This document shows, piece after piece, positions 37,805 to 45,674 of a stretch of 64,000 bases of DNA. Each line of letters starts with the position of its first letter. Within the stretch, counting starts at the first letter, position 1. Location of the stretch: contig JAHDIK010000002.1 in NCBI GenBank assembly GCA_020630795.1, forward strand, positions 260,054 to 324,053, written 5' to 3'. The notes under the pieces were generated by a model, which did not search any database, was not told where the DNA came from, and saw nothing but the letters and a program-made list of their open reading frames with translations. This DNA is from Colwellia sp. (GTDB lineage Bacteria > Pseudomonadota > Gammaproteobacteria > Enterobacterales > Alteromonadaceae). Both the position numbers and the translations under genes were made by a program.

Positions 37805-38686
37805 TTATTCCGCGTTTTTAAACATAGCGGTAAAGCTTTGTGTATTTACATTGTATTCGTGTTGCTCTTTTGCCCATGCGACTGATAAGTTGCAATGCGG
37901 TGTATCTTTTAATGTTTTTTGCAATAACGCTTCTTGTTTAGCAAGTTCTTCATCCGTTTTACTTGGGTCATGGCTAATAAAAAACAGCTGTTTTACATTG
38001 GCTTGTAAGGCGAGTTCAACCACTTGTTCAAATGTACTGTGTCCCCAACCATGCTTTAAAGGCATATCGTTATTGTTGTATTGCGCATCGTGAATTAACA
38101 CGTCGGCGTTTAATACAAACTTTACCCATTCTTCCCACGTTGATGACTCTAGGTAAGGTGGTTTTAGTTCGTTATCGGTAACGTACGCTATTTTTTGATT
38201 GTCAGCATGTAAGCAATACGCTGTGCCGCCGTCAGGGTGATTCAAAGCTTGCGTGGTTACGTTAAACCCATTTAAAGCAAATTCATGCTGCTGAGCGAGT
38301 TGAGTGTTAAGTGTAATTGAGCAGGGCAGATGTTGATATTTTACAGGGTGATTTGCCCCCGACATTTGTCTTAATATCATATCGTTATCATTATTTTCAG
38401 TAGCACCGGTAACAATCGTGATATTACTGTTGTTTTGGTAAATCGGCTGAAAATAAGGAAATCCTTGAATATGATCCCAATGGCTATGCGTAAGCAGTAT
38501 ATGAACAGGTTGTTTTGTTTCATTAAACTTTTTACTTAACCCCGCAATACCAGTGCCTGAGTCGAGAATAACGTTTTGTTTATTATTTAGTTCTACGTAT
38601 ACACACGAAGTGTTTCCGCCGTAAATTACGGTATCCTTACCGGGTGTTGGCATTGAGCCTCTTACACCATAAAATTCAATTTTCAT
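37805..38686 (-). CDS. MBL-fold metallo-hydrolase, possible cyclic-nucleotide phosphodiesterase
   Basis: A 293-residue cytoplasmic protein (no signal peptide) of the metallo-beta-lactamase fold. The N-terminus FYGVRGSMPTPGKDTVIYGG and the metal motif THSHWDH (His67, His69, Asp71, His72) are clear. Further candidate metal ligands are in LNHPDGGTAYC, LIHDAQYN and ISHDPSK. The GVRGS...GGNTSC start marks a subfamily related to phosphodiesterases of cyclic nucleotides and similar esters. Lying directly before a nucleotide cyclase gene (ten bases), it may degrade the cyclase product; this is inference from context. The lactamase name does not imply antibiotic resistance. Confidence 0.85.
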   Translation of the reverse strand: MKIEFYGVRGSMPTPGKDTVIYGGNTSCVYVELNNKQNVILDSGTGIAGLSKKFNETKQPVHILLTHSHWDHIQGFPYFQPIYQNNSNITIVTGATENNDNDMILRQMSGANHPVKYQHLPCSITLNTQLAQQHEFALNGFNVTTQALNHPDGGTAYCLHADNQKIAYVTDNELKPPYLESSTWEEWVKFVLNADVLIHDAQYNNNDMPLKHGWGHSTFEQVVELALQANVKQLFFISHDPSKTDEELAKQEALLQKTLKDTPHCNLSVAWAKEQHEYNVNTQSFTAMFKNAE

Positions 38687-38704
38687 TGTTTGCTCTTACC
38701 GTCG

Positions 38705-41700
38705 TTATCCGTTGTTTTCTTCATTTACGTATATTGTAACTACTGCGGTGCTAGTGTGGTCGTTATCGTCAATAAGCTCGTAAGTAAAACTGTCTGTACC
38801 CACAAAGTCGGTGTCAGGCGTGTATTCAACCTTACCATGTTTATGCAGCGTTAGCGTGCCGTTCGTTACATCGACGACAGGAGTTTCGTTAATGTCTAGA
38901 TGTCCACCTTCAGGGTCTGAATCGTTATCTAAAAGGTAATTGTCATCAGTTGTTGTTTTACCGCTGTTTTTAAGTACGGTTAACGTATCATCAACGGCTA
39001 CTGGTGGAAGATTACCTACAGAGCTAGTTGGCGTGTCGACAACCGTAATGGTAACTGTTGCTAAATCGGTATTGCCTGCGTTGTCTTCAAGCTCGTAAAT
39101 AAAGGTGTCTGTACCCACAAAATCTGTGTCTGGCGTGTATTCAATATCACCATGTCTATTTAGTTTTAATACTCCGTGTAACACGTCTACAACGGGGGTT
39201 TCGTTAATCTCTAAATGCCCGTTTTCAGGATCGCTATCATTCGCAAGAAGAATGGCTGTTTCAGAGTATTTACCACTGTTTTTTTCAATCTCGAAATAGT
39301 CGTCTTCTGCGTTTGGCGCGTCGTCAACCGCGGTTATAGTTATGTTTACTCTCGCAGTAGAGGTATTGCCATAAATATTGGTAATTTCATATTCAAACGA
39401 GTCTATACCGTTATAGTTTTCATTAGGCGTATAAGTGAATGTACCGTTGCTTTGTAAAATTAATACGCCGTTTGTAACTGCTTCTATAGGTGTAGTGGTA
39501 ACGGTTAGCTCGGTTGTATCATTAATATCTATCTGATCTGCTCGGTCATTGTCTAAGAGCGTTGAATCAAATAACGTTGTGTCTTCATCAATAGTGAAAT
39601 TGTCATTTGACGCGAATGGGTTACCGTGAGCAGCAGGGTCTGGTGAAATTGTGATGTTTACACGACCTTCGTCTTGATCTCCGTTACCGTCATCTGCTTT
39701 GTAGGTAAAGCTGTCGGCACCAAAATAGCTGGCGTTTGGTGTGTATTCCAACGAACCGTCTGCCGATAATGTAACCGTACCATTGCTCGGTGAAGATACG
39801 AATGTAGTATCAACGGTTAATGTGTCGCCGTCGGCATCTGTGTCGTTGTCTAAAACAGATACGCCACTAAGTACATTACCTTCAATAATGTTGTAGTTGT
39901 CGGTAATCGCTTGTGGAGCGGCATTAACATTAATAACGGTAATGGTAGCGATGCCAGTAACAGAGCCGCCATTTCCGTCTTCAACTTGGTAGTTAAAGCT
40001 GTCGGTGCCGTCAAAACCAGCATTTGGTGTATAGGTAAATTCACCGTCGGTATCTAGCGTTAATGTTCCTGACGTTGGATTTGTGCTGGCAGCAAGGTTA
40101 ACAACAAGCGTGTCGGCATCTTCATCAGAATCATTCATTAACAGGGCGTTAAAGTCTGACGCAATCACGGTTAATGGTGTATTTTCTAACGTTGAGTAGG
40201 TGTCGTTTACCGCTACGGGTAAGTCGTTTTGAGTATTTACCGTTAAATTCACTTGTGCTGTAGCAAAGCCGCCTTGCCCATCTGTAAGGGTATAGCTAAA
40301 GCTGTCGGCACCATTAAAATTGTTGTTAGGTACATATGTAAATGTTCCGTCAGTCGCTATGGTTAAGGTTCCGTTGTTTACATTTGTTACGGGGGTAATT
40401 AAAACCGACAAGGTTCCGCCGTCTGCATCAGTATCGTTCGCGAGTAAGGTTGTTCCGTTAAGTGTTGTGTCTTCATTTGTTGCATAAGCATCGTCGGTGG
40501 CAGTAGGGGCTATATTTGATGAGCCAACTAAACTTACCGACACAGTTACTGTAGCATTGCTGGTTTCGCCCGAAGGGTCTGACACTGTGTAGTCAATAGT
40601 CGCGATACCGCCAAAAGTAGTTAATGGTGTATAGAGTAACTGGTTACTTTGTACTGTTACTGTACCGAATGACGCGTCGGTAGACTGTGCTGTTATAGTT
40701 AAGTTGTCACCGTCAATATCAATATCATTCGTTATTACATTAATAATTTGAGGGGTGTCAGACAACGCTGTACTTGAGTCGTTAACGGCTTGAGGAGTGT
40801 CGTTTACGGAGCTGATAGTGATTGTTGCTTGAGCGCTACTGGTGTTACCTTTGTTATTGATAAGCTGATAGGTAAATGTATCTACACCATGAAAGTTGCT
40901 ATTGGGTATATAGGTAAAACTACCGTCAGTTTCTAACGTTAATTGCCCTTGTTGCGGAGCTACAACAGGAGATTGATTTACTGTAAGCGTACCGCCATCG
41001 GTATCAGCATCATTGGCTAATAATCCTGTTATTGCGGTTACGGTTAAGCTGGTGTCTTCGTTTGTTTGAAAGCTGTCGTTGTTTGCTGTAGGAACGTCTG
41101 CCACAGGATTAACGTTAATGGTTACGAAAGCTTGCGACGTTTCACCTAAGGTGTTTTCAATTTCATACTGAAAATCATCTATACCATTAAAGTTAGCGTT
41201 AGGAATATAAGTAAACGTACCATCAGCAGCAATGTTTAGCTGTCCGTTAGACGTTGTTTTAATTAAGGTGCTGTTTAAGGTTAATGCTAAGTCGTTTGGA
41301 TCTGTGTCGTTACTTAATACGCTGTTTGCCAGTATTACGTTTAGGGTAGAGTCTTCGTCTACATCGTAGTCATCGTTCACTGCTACGGGAACCGTATCTT
41401 GCCCTGATTGCAACAAGGTTACTTGGGCAATACTGGTGCCGCCGTTATTGTCGGTAACTTGGTATTGAAAGCTGTCATTGCTAACAAATGTTCCTGTATC
41501 TGTGTATATAAAGCTACCGTCAGGGTTTAGTTGCAATGTGCCGTGAAGCGGCAGAGTAATCGGGGTGATGTCTACAAATAAAAAGTCGCCGTCAATATCA
41601 AAGTCGTTCGCTATTAATGCACCTTGTGGCGCGGTTAGCGTGTTGTCTATTTCAAGGTTGAAAGAGTCGTTACTTGCAATAGGTGCGTCGTTTACATTGT

Positions 41701-42820
41701 TTACCGTAATAGCGACACTCGCTTGAGACGTTTGGTTTTCGTCATCAATAATCTCATAGCTAAAGGTGTCTTTACCTACAAAGTTTTCAGTAGGTATATA
41801 GGTTATTTCACCGTTACTTTGGCTTTGTAAAGCGCCGTGTGAAGGTTGAGAAATAATGTTGGTGAGCGTAATTGTTCGATTTTCAGGGTCAACGTCGTTT
41901 GTTAAAACGTTAGAGGTTATGTTGCTGTCTTCATTTACGGTTATTTCGTCGGTAACCGCGCGTGGAGGTTGGTTTTCAATCACTAATTCAGAGTTGATTT
42001 TTATCGGCGCACCAAGCCCGCTTTCACCATTTTCATTAATACCTGTAATAAGAACATAGTAATTCTTTGCAGGGTCTAGATCGGAAATTTCTACGTGATC
42101 AGTTTTTATTGCTAATTGTTGAGTGCCGTTTTCTAACGATAGGGCATTTTCTGGCGTTATATTTGGCTCTGTAGCCGCATAAATATTGTAGCGACCTAAC
42201 GAAGATTCTCCTTCCCAGTTCACGTTAATAGCGCCATTTTCACGCGTTGCGTTTATTGCCGATATGCGAATGGGCTGCCATGTTACCGTTAGTGCATCTA
42301 ACATCGCTGTGTTTTGGGCGCTGTCGGTTACAAATAATTCTATACGTAGATCGCCAGCCAGCTCGCCAGATAACTGAGGGTTAAATCCTGTAAAGGTTTT
42401 AGTGTAGTTAGTGCCGCAACTTGTGTCGCACAGAGATATTGTTTTTTGAACGTTTGGTAGAAAAATAGCAATGTCGGTAATTTGATCGGGTTCATCAACA
42501 TTAATTTTAAAGGTTAAATTACCCGTTATATTTGTGTTGGTTTCTTTAAAAAGTAATTCGCCGGTCGCATTAGAGAACTGAGCGTCAACAATTGCTTTTT
42601 GCGGCTTTGTTTCGCCTTTCATTTTTTGAAGCGATACCTGGCTTAGACCTTTTTGCCCAACAAGTGAAACAACATTGCCAGTAGGTGACACGTTTGATGT
42701 TGGTGGTGTAACAACTTGAAGAGGTTGTTCAGTGCTTTTTGGAGCACTGCTGCCGCCACAACCAGTAATGAAGAGTGTTGTGGTGATAACTGGAACGGTA
42801 ATAATACTTAATTTACGCAT
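38705..42820 (-). CDS. giant lipoprotein with FN3-like domain and 11 cadherin/Ig-like repeats
   Basis: About 1371 residues. The signal peptide ends with lipobox FITGCGGS. An Ig-like segment (about 50-180) and a fibronectin type III-like domain (about 180-280) are followed by eleven tandem repeats of about 90-95 residues to the end. Each begins with a form of APxAxNDxxxxxEDT, continues with LLxNDxDxDG and G(S/T)xTYxPNxNFxGxDSFxYxxxD, the cadherin-like/VCBS-type pattern of large surface adhesins, with many Asp likely to bind calcium. The last two repeats are very alike. Frame is open to 42853, but ATG at 42820 puts the signal peptide first and has AGGA at good spacing. It lies between the FecR and MBL genes of the operon and probably acts as a surface or periplasmic adhesion or sensing protein. 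Confidence 0.85.
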   Translation of the reverse strand: MRKLSIITVPVITTTLFITGCGGSSAPKSTEQPLQVVTPPTSNVSPTGNVVSLVGQKGLSQVSLQKMKGETKPQKAIVDAQFSNATGELLFKETNTNITGNLTFKINVDEPDQITDIAIFLPNVQKTISLCDTSCGTNYTKTFTGFNPQLSGELAGDLRIELFVTDSAQNTAMLDALTVTWQPIRISAINATRENGAINVNWEGESSLGRYNIYAATEPNITPENALSLENGTQQLAIKTDHVEISDLDPAKNYYVLITGINENGESGLGAPIKINSELVIENQPPRAVTDEITVNEDSNITSNVLTNDVDPENRTITLTNIISQPSHGALQSQSNGEITYIPTENFVGKDTFSYEIIDDENQTSQASVAITVNNVNDAPIASNDSFNLEIDNTLTAPQGALIANDFDIDGDFLFVDITPITLPLHGTLQLNPDGSFIYTDTGTFVSNDSFQYQVTDNNGGTSIAQVTLLQSGQDTVPVAVNDDYDVDEDSTLNVILANSVLSNDTDPNDLALTLNSTLIKTTSNGQLNIAADGTFTYIPNANFNGIDDFQYEIENTLGETSQAFVTINVNPVADVPTANNDSFQTNEDTSLTVTAITGLLANDADTDGGTLTVNQSPVVAPQQGQLTLETDGSFTYIPNSNFHGVDTFTYQLINNKGNTSSAQATITISSVNDTPQAVNDSSTALSDTPQIINVITNDIDIDGDNLTITAQSTDASFGTVTVQSNQLLYTPLTTFGGIATIDYTVSDPSGETSNATVTVSVSLVGSSNIAPTATDDAYATNEDTTLNGTTLLANDTDADGGTLSVLITPVTNVNNGTLTIATDGTFTYVPNNNFNGADSFSYTLTDGQGGFATAQVNLTVNTQNDLPVAVNDTYSTLENTPLTVIASDFNALLMNDSDEDADTLVVNLAASTNPTSGTLTLDTDGEFTYTPNAGFDGTDSFNYQVEDGNGGSVTGIATITVINVNAAPQAITDNYNIIEGNVLSGVSVLDNDTDADGDTLTVDTTFVSSPSNGTVTLSADGSLEYTPNASYFGADSFTYKADDGNGDQDEGRVNITISPDPAAHGNPFASNDNFTIDEDTTLFDSTLLDNDRADQIDINDTTELTVTTTPIEAVTNGVLILQSNGTFTYTPNENYNGIDSFEYEITNIYGNTSTARVNITITAVDDAPNAEDDYFEIEKNSGKYSETAILLANDSDPENGHLEINETPVVDVLHGVLKLNRHGDIEYTPDTDFVGTDTFIYELEDNAGNTDLATVTITVVDTPTSSVGNLPPVAVDDTLTVLKNSGKTTTDDNYLLDNDSDPEGGHLDINETPVVDVTNGTLTLHKHGKVEYTPDTDFVGTDSFTYELIDDNDHTSTAVVTIYVNEENNG

Positions 42821-42863
42821 TGGATTAATCCTAACGTTGATAACATTGAGCAATATTTGTTGC

Positions 42864-44081
42864 TTATTTTATTTTAAAAGAGCCAGAAGCCTTAACTGTT
42901 GGGTTTTCAGTTTCATGTAAGTTAAAACGTCCTGTCAGTTCGTCTAATCCATTTGAAAACGCTGCTGAAATGTCACCGTCTGCACGCTGATTTCCGTGAG
43001 AGGCGAAGTTAACTCCCAGCTCTAGTTGGTCTATGTTAATAAGCCCTGAATAGGCTGCAAACCACTCACCTTGTGAATCTGTTAAACTTAGAGAACCACC
43101 AGGTACTGTTCCGTTGTCGAAGTTAATAGCCATATTCATGGTGAAATTACTTGTGTTACCAACTGATGATGTAATGTCGCTTTCTGTGACTTGTTGGTAG
43201 TTGAATGTGCCTGTGCGAGAAGCAATCAGTTCTGCGATTGGCGTGCTTGGTACAGCTTGCCATTCGGATTCATTGTATACTTCTGGTGAAATGCTTTCTT
43301 CGGTAGCGCTTACTAAGCCAGAAGAAACTTGCGCCAATTCTTGTTGATTTATAACGGTAGATGCGACAGATGTTCCTGCACTTGGAGATGTTGTGCTTTC
43401 TGAAGTTGTAGAGCGACTGCCGTAACCTTGAGATAATACCTCTGGTGCTTGAGTAAGCGGGGTAATATCGCCAGTTTCATTGATTGAGGCAAAAGAAAAA
43501 CCTTCATTAACACCTAACGATAGTGTTTGGTTGTTGTTCAGTAATATGTCAATGTTGCCGCTAAATACGCCGAAAAACACTTTATCGTTTACAACTTCAA
43601 CAGCAAAGTGAGTGCCTCTGATCCCTATCGAACCAACGGGTGTTTTAACTTTAAAATCACCGCCTGTTTTTTTGATTAAACCACTAATTGAACGTAAACC
43701 TCCGCTGATCACTTCCAGTGTTGCAGAGCCTTGTTGTGTTGTTTTATCAAACACATAATTATCTACAAGAATTTCAGTGTTTTCTTTTAGCGTGATAAGG
43801 CCACCGTCAGCCATACTAAATTGAGCTTTGCTGTTTTCACCAGTAGTAATGCTATCAACAGAGAATATTTTTGAGCGACGTTTAAGTTTACGGGTATTTT
43901 GATTTAATGAGTTGTTTGCGCTCACTGTACCTTTAGCCAATAAGGTTTTACCCGCGTATTCTGCATTATTGTTTGCATAGCTAGCCGTAGAGGTAATACA
44001 AAAACTTGTGATGACCAAGGTTAACATCGTTTTGAGACTAAATGCTTGGTGTCGGAATATAGAACTTAAAGAATGTATCAT
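42864..44081 (-). CDS. FecR-domain protein, periplasmic or surface
   Basis: A 405-residue exported protein with a signal peptide (TSFCITSTASYA). Residues about 45-155 hold a FecR domain: KIFSVDSITTGENSKAQFSM, GLITLKENTEILVD, and SGGLRSISG followed by TPVGSIGIRGTHFAVEV. In the iron-citrate system FecR is an inner-membrane anti-sigma regulator. Here there is no cytoplasmic N-terminal part and no sigma factor gene, so it is a different type of FecR protein. The C-terminal half (about 200-405) has beta strands ending in ASGSFKIK. The gene starts 11 bases after the stop of the TPR/barrel gene, with AGAGGA upstream of its ATG, so the two are translated from one message. Confidence 0.88.
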   Translation of the reverse strand: MIHSLSSIFRHQAFSLKTMLTLVITSFCITSTASYANNNAEYAGKTLLAKGTVSANNSLNQNTRKLKRRSKIFSVDSITTGENSKAQFSMADGGLITLKENTEILVDNYVFDKTTQQGSATLEVISGGLRSISGLIKKTGGDFKVKTPVGSIGIRGTHFAVEVVNDKVFFGVFSGNIDILLNNNQTLSLGVNEGFSFASINETGDITPLTQAPEVLSQGYGSRSTTSESTTSPSAGTSVASTVINQQELAQVSSGLVSATEESISPEVYNESEWQAVPSTPIAELIASRTGTFNYQQVTESDITSSVGNTSNFTMNMAINFDNGTVPGGSLSLTDSQGEWFAAYSGLINIDQLELGVNFASHGNQRADGDISAAFSNGLDELTGRFNLHETENPTVKASGSFKIK

Positions 44082-44092
44082 CAGTTTTTCCT

Positions 44093-45424
44093 CTAAAAGT
44101 TAAACATAGCAGTTAAGCTAATGTCTGAACGTTGGTAAGAAAACAGAGAAATATTACTGTTTTTGTTTTGCATATTCGCGCTAAGTTTATAAGACCAAGC
44201 TTTTGACGCAGAATATTGAACACTGGCTGAGCCAAGCCACATATCTTCTTCTCGTTGTACTAAAAAGAACGGGTGAATATCATCATAATTTGTTTGTTGG
44301 AATGCTACGTTAGTTGCAGTAGACCAATTGTTATTGATTAACCACATGGTTGAATAGCTATACATTTTAATTTGACGAGAATTATGATTGTGCTCCGACA
44401 ATTCACTCTCTTCATCGCTATAAGACGCGCCAAATGAGTGTTTGACGTTACCAGTGTAATAATGCGCATACAAATTAGCAGAAACATCTTGAGTGCTGAG
44501 GTTGTCGGTAATTTTATTTTTAGATTTACCTATTGATAGTTGCGACGTGAGTGACCACTTTTGCGTCAACTGCTTTTCAAGCCCTAACGTAAATGCATTT
44601 CTTGTTCTATAAAACTCGCTGTTTAACCACAGTGGAGTTATGTTAATTCCTGCTGACATGCGGGCGAAGTCGAAGGTTCTTTGATATTTAATTGCTATAT
44701 TACCTAACACGCGATCATAGTCAGACTCATTGTTAAATTTTTGAACCTTAGCTTGACCATTAAATAAAATTTTTGAACGTTGAGATAATGACTTACTGCC
44801 CGAAAACCTATAGCTTAAGGCGGCATAGTTATCGCTGTTTTCTTTGCTCGCTTCAGACAATGGAACGTCATAATCGAGAAATGGTAGGTATATGTTGTCT
44901 TCACTTGTGCCTGAATTAATATTTGTATCGCGCCCAATATCTAAAGCAATTTGATGCGAAGTATATAGCGATTGTTTCTCAAGTTGGGTATGAGACAAGT
45001 CTATCAGTGACTCTGCCGATTGCTTTAATGGGGCAGGGGTATTTGGGTTAGCAACTAATAAGTTACTGCTACTAATTGCTGCTTGATAATTTGTTATTTT
45101 ATAGTTGGCTTTAGCCAAAAAATAATGAGCGTCTAACCATTGGGGTTCGTTTGCTACGACTCGCTCAAACGCAAATACTGCTTTTTCTGCTTGGTTATTG
45201 GCTAACGCTGCGACACCATATAAAAAATCAAACTTAGGCTCGCCAAGGTATTCATCTTCATATTGAGAGGCAGTCGCCCATGCAGTATCAAAAGCTTGAT
45301 TGTTAATTGCTGTTTTTAGTTGAGTAAGAATAGTTGCTTCTTGTTCTTGTGGCGTAGAAGCAAATACGGCAGTTGAAAAGAAATAGGGTAAGGTTACCAA
45401 TAATAGATTTTTTGATTTAATCAT
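44093..45424 (-). CDS. TPR plus outer-membrane beta-barrel protein
   Basis: A 443-residue exported protein (signal peptide ends SAAVFAS). Residues about 30-160 are tetratricopeptide-like helices (FDFLYGVAALANNQAEKAVFAFERV, WLDAHYFLAKANYKI). From about 165 to the end there are alternating beta strands of a membrane barrel, and the protein ends with Phe (TAMFNF) as outer-membrane barrels do. The arrangement resembles the surface lipoprotein assembly modifier (Slam) type, in which a TPR domain is followed by a barrel that moves lipoproteins to the surface. If that holds, the Ig-like lipoprotein of the same operon is an obvious cargo. This is inference from domain order and context. It is the first gene of the operon. 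Confidence 0.7.
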   Translation of the reverse strand: MIKSKNLLLVTLPYFFSTAVFASTPQEQEATILTQLKTAINNQAFDTAWATASQYEDEYLGEPKFDFLYGVAALANNQAEKAVFAFERVVANEPQWLDAHYFLAKANYKITNYQAAISSSNLLVANPNTPAPLKQSAESLIDLSHTQLEKQSLYTSHQIALDIGRDTNINSGTSEDNIYLPFLDYDVPLSEASKENSDNYAALSYRFSGSKSLSQRSKILFNGQAKVQKFNNESDYDRVLGNIAIKYQRTFDFARMSAGINITPLWLNSEFYRTRNAFTLGLEKQLTQKWSLTSQLSIGKSKNKITDNLSTQDVSANLYAHYYTGNVKHSFGASYSDEESELSEHNHNSRQIKMYSYSTMWLINNNWSTATNVAFQQTNYDDIHPFFLVQREEDMWLGSASVQYSASKAWSYKLSANMQNKNSNISLFSYQRSDISLTAMFNF

Positions 45425-45468
45425 AGTGTACAGCTAAACAACCTTGGTTTGACTAATATCTTTATAGT

Positions 45469-45497
45469 ACTTTAATCACGTGGGATACAACAGTCAA
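45469..45497 (-). promoter_or_regulatory. sigma70-type promoter of the six-gene operon
   Basis: On the minus strand TTGACT (45492-45497) is followed, after 17 bases, by TAAAGT (45469-45474). The -35 box matches the consensus in five of six bases and the -10 box in four of six. The start of transcription would fall near 45462, about 38 bases before the ATG of the TPR/barrel gene. Confidence 0.55.
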
Positions 45498-45509
45498 TTA
45501 CTGACTGTT
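45489..45509. promoter_or_regulatory. perfect palindrome over the -35 box, candidate operator
   Basis: AACAGTCA-ATTAC-TGACTGTT: 8-base arms around five bases. It overlaps the -35 box of the promoter just described, the classic place for a repressor. The regulator is unknown. Confidence 0.6.
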
Positions 45510-45608
45510 AATTTAAGAACCTAGATCAATAGTAGTAGATGGAACTATAAAAATCGACCTGTTGACCATTTCGTTAGTTTTTGAATGATTATTATTCTAA
45601 TAAAAAAC

Positions 45609-45638
45609 AAAAAAGGCGAAGTTGTTTTCGCCTTTTTT
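45609..45638 (-). terminator. Rho-independent terminator after the DUF5916 gene
   Basis: AAAAAAGGCGAA pairs with TTCGCCTTTTTT around a short loop; on the minus strand it ends in six T. It lies 37 bases after the DUF5916 stop and isolates that gene from the operon downstream. Confidence 0.9.
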
Positions 45639-45674
45639 AACTTTCAAATTGTGAATTTTTTGCTTAGTAACTAA

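Noticed and set aside
37805-38686. MBL-fold gene as an antibiotic-resistance beta-lactamase
   Set aside because: No signal peptide, and the subfamily motif and the operon point to a phosphodiesterase-like role.
39850-40044. Open frame inside the giant Ig-like gene in another frame
   Set aside because: Leu/Pro/Thr-rich nonsense translation of the repeat region.
42864-44081. FecR protein as an iron-citrate type anti-sigma regulator
   Set aside because: No cytoplasmic N-terminal domain, no FecI-type sigma factor gene and no iron receptor nearby.
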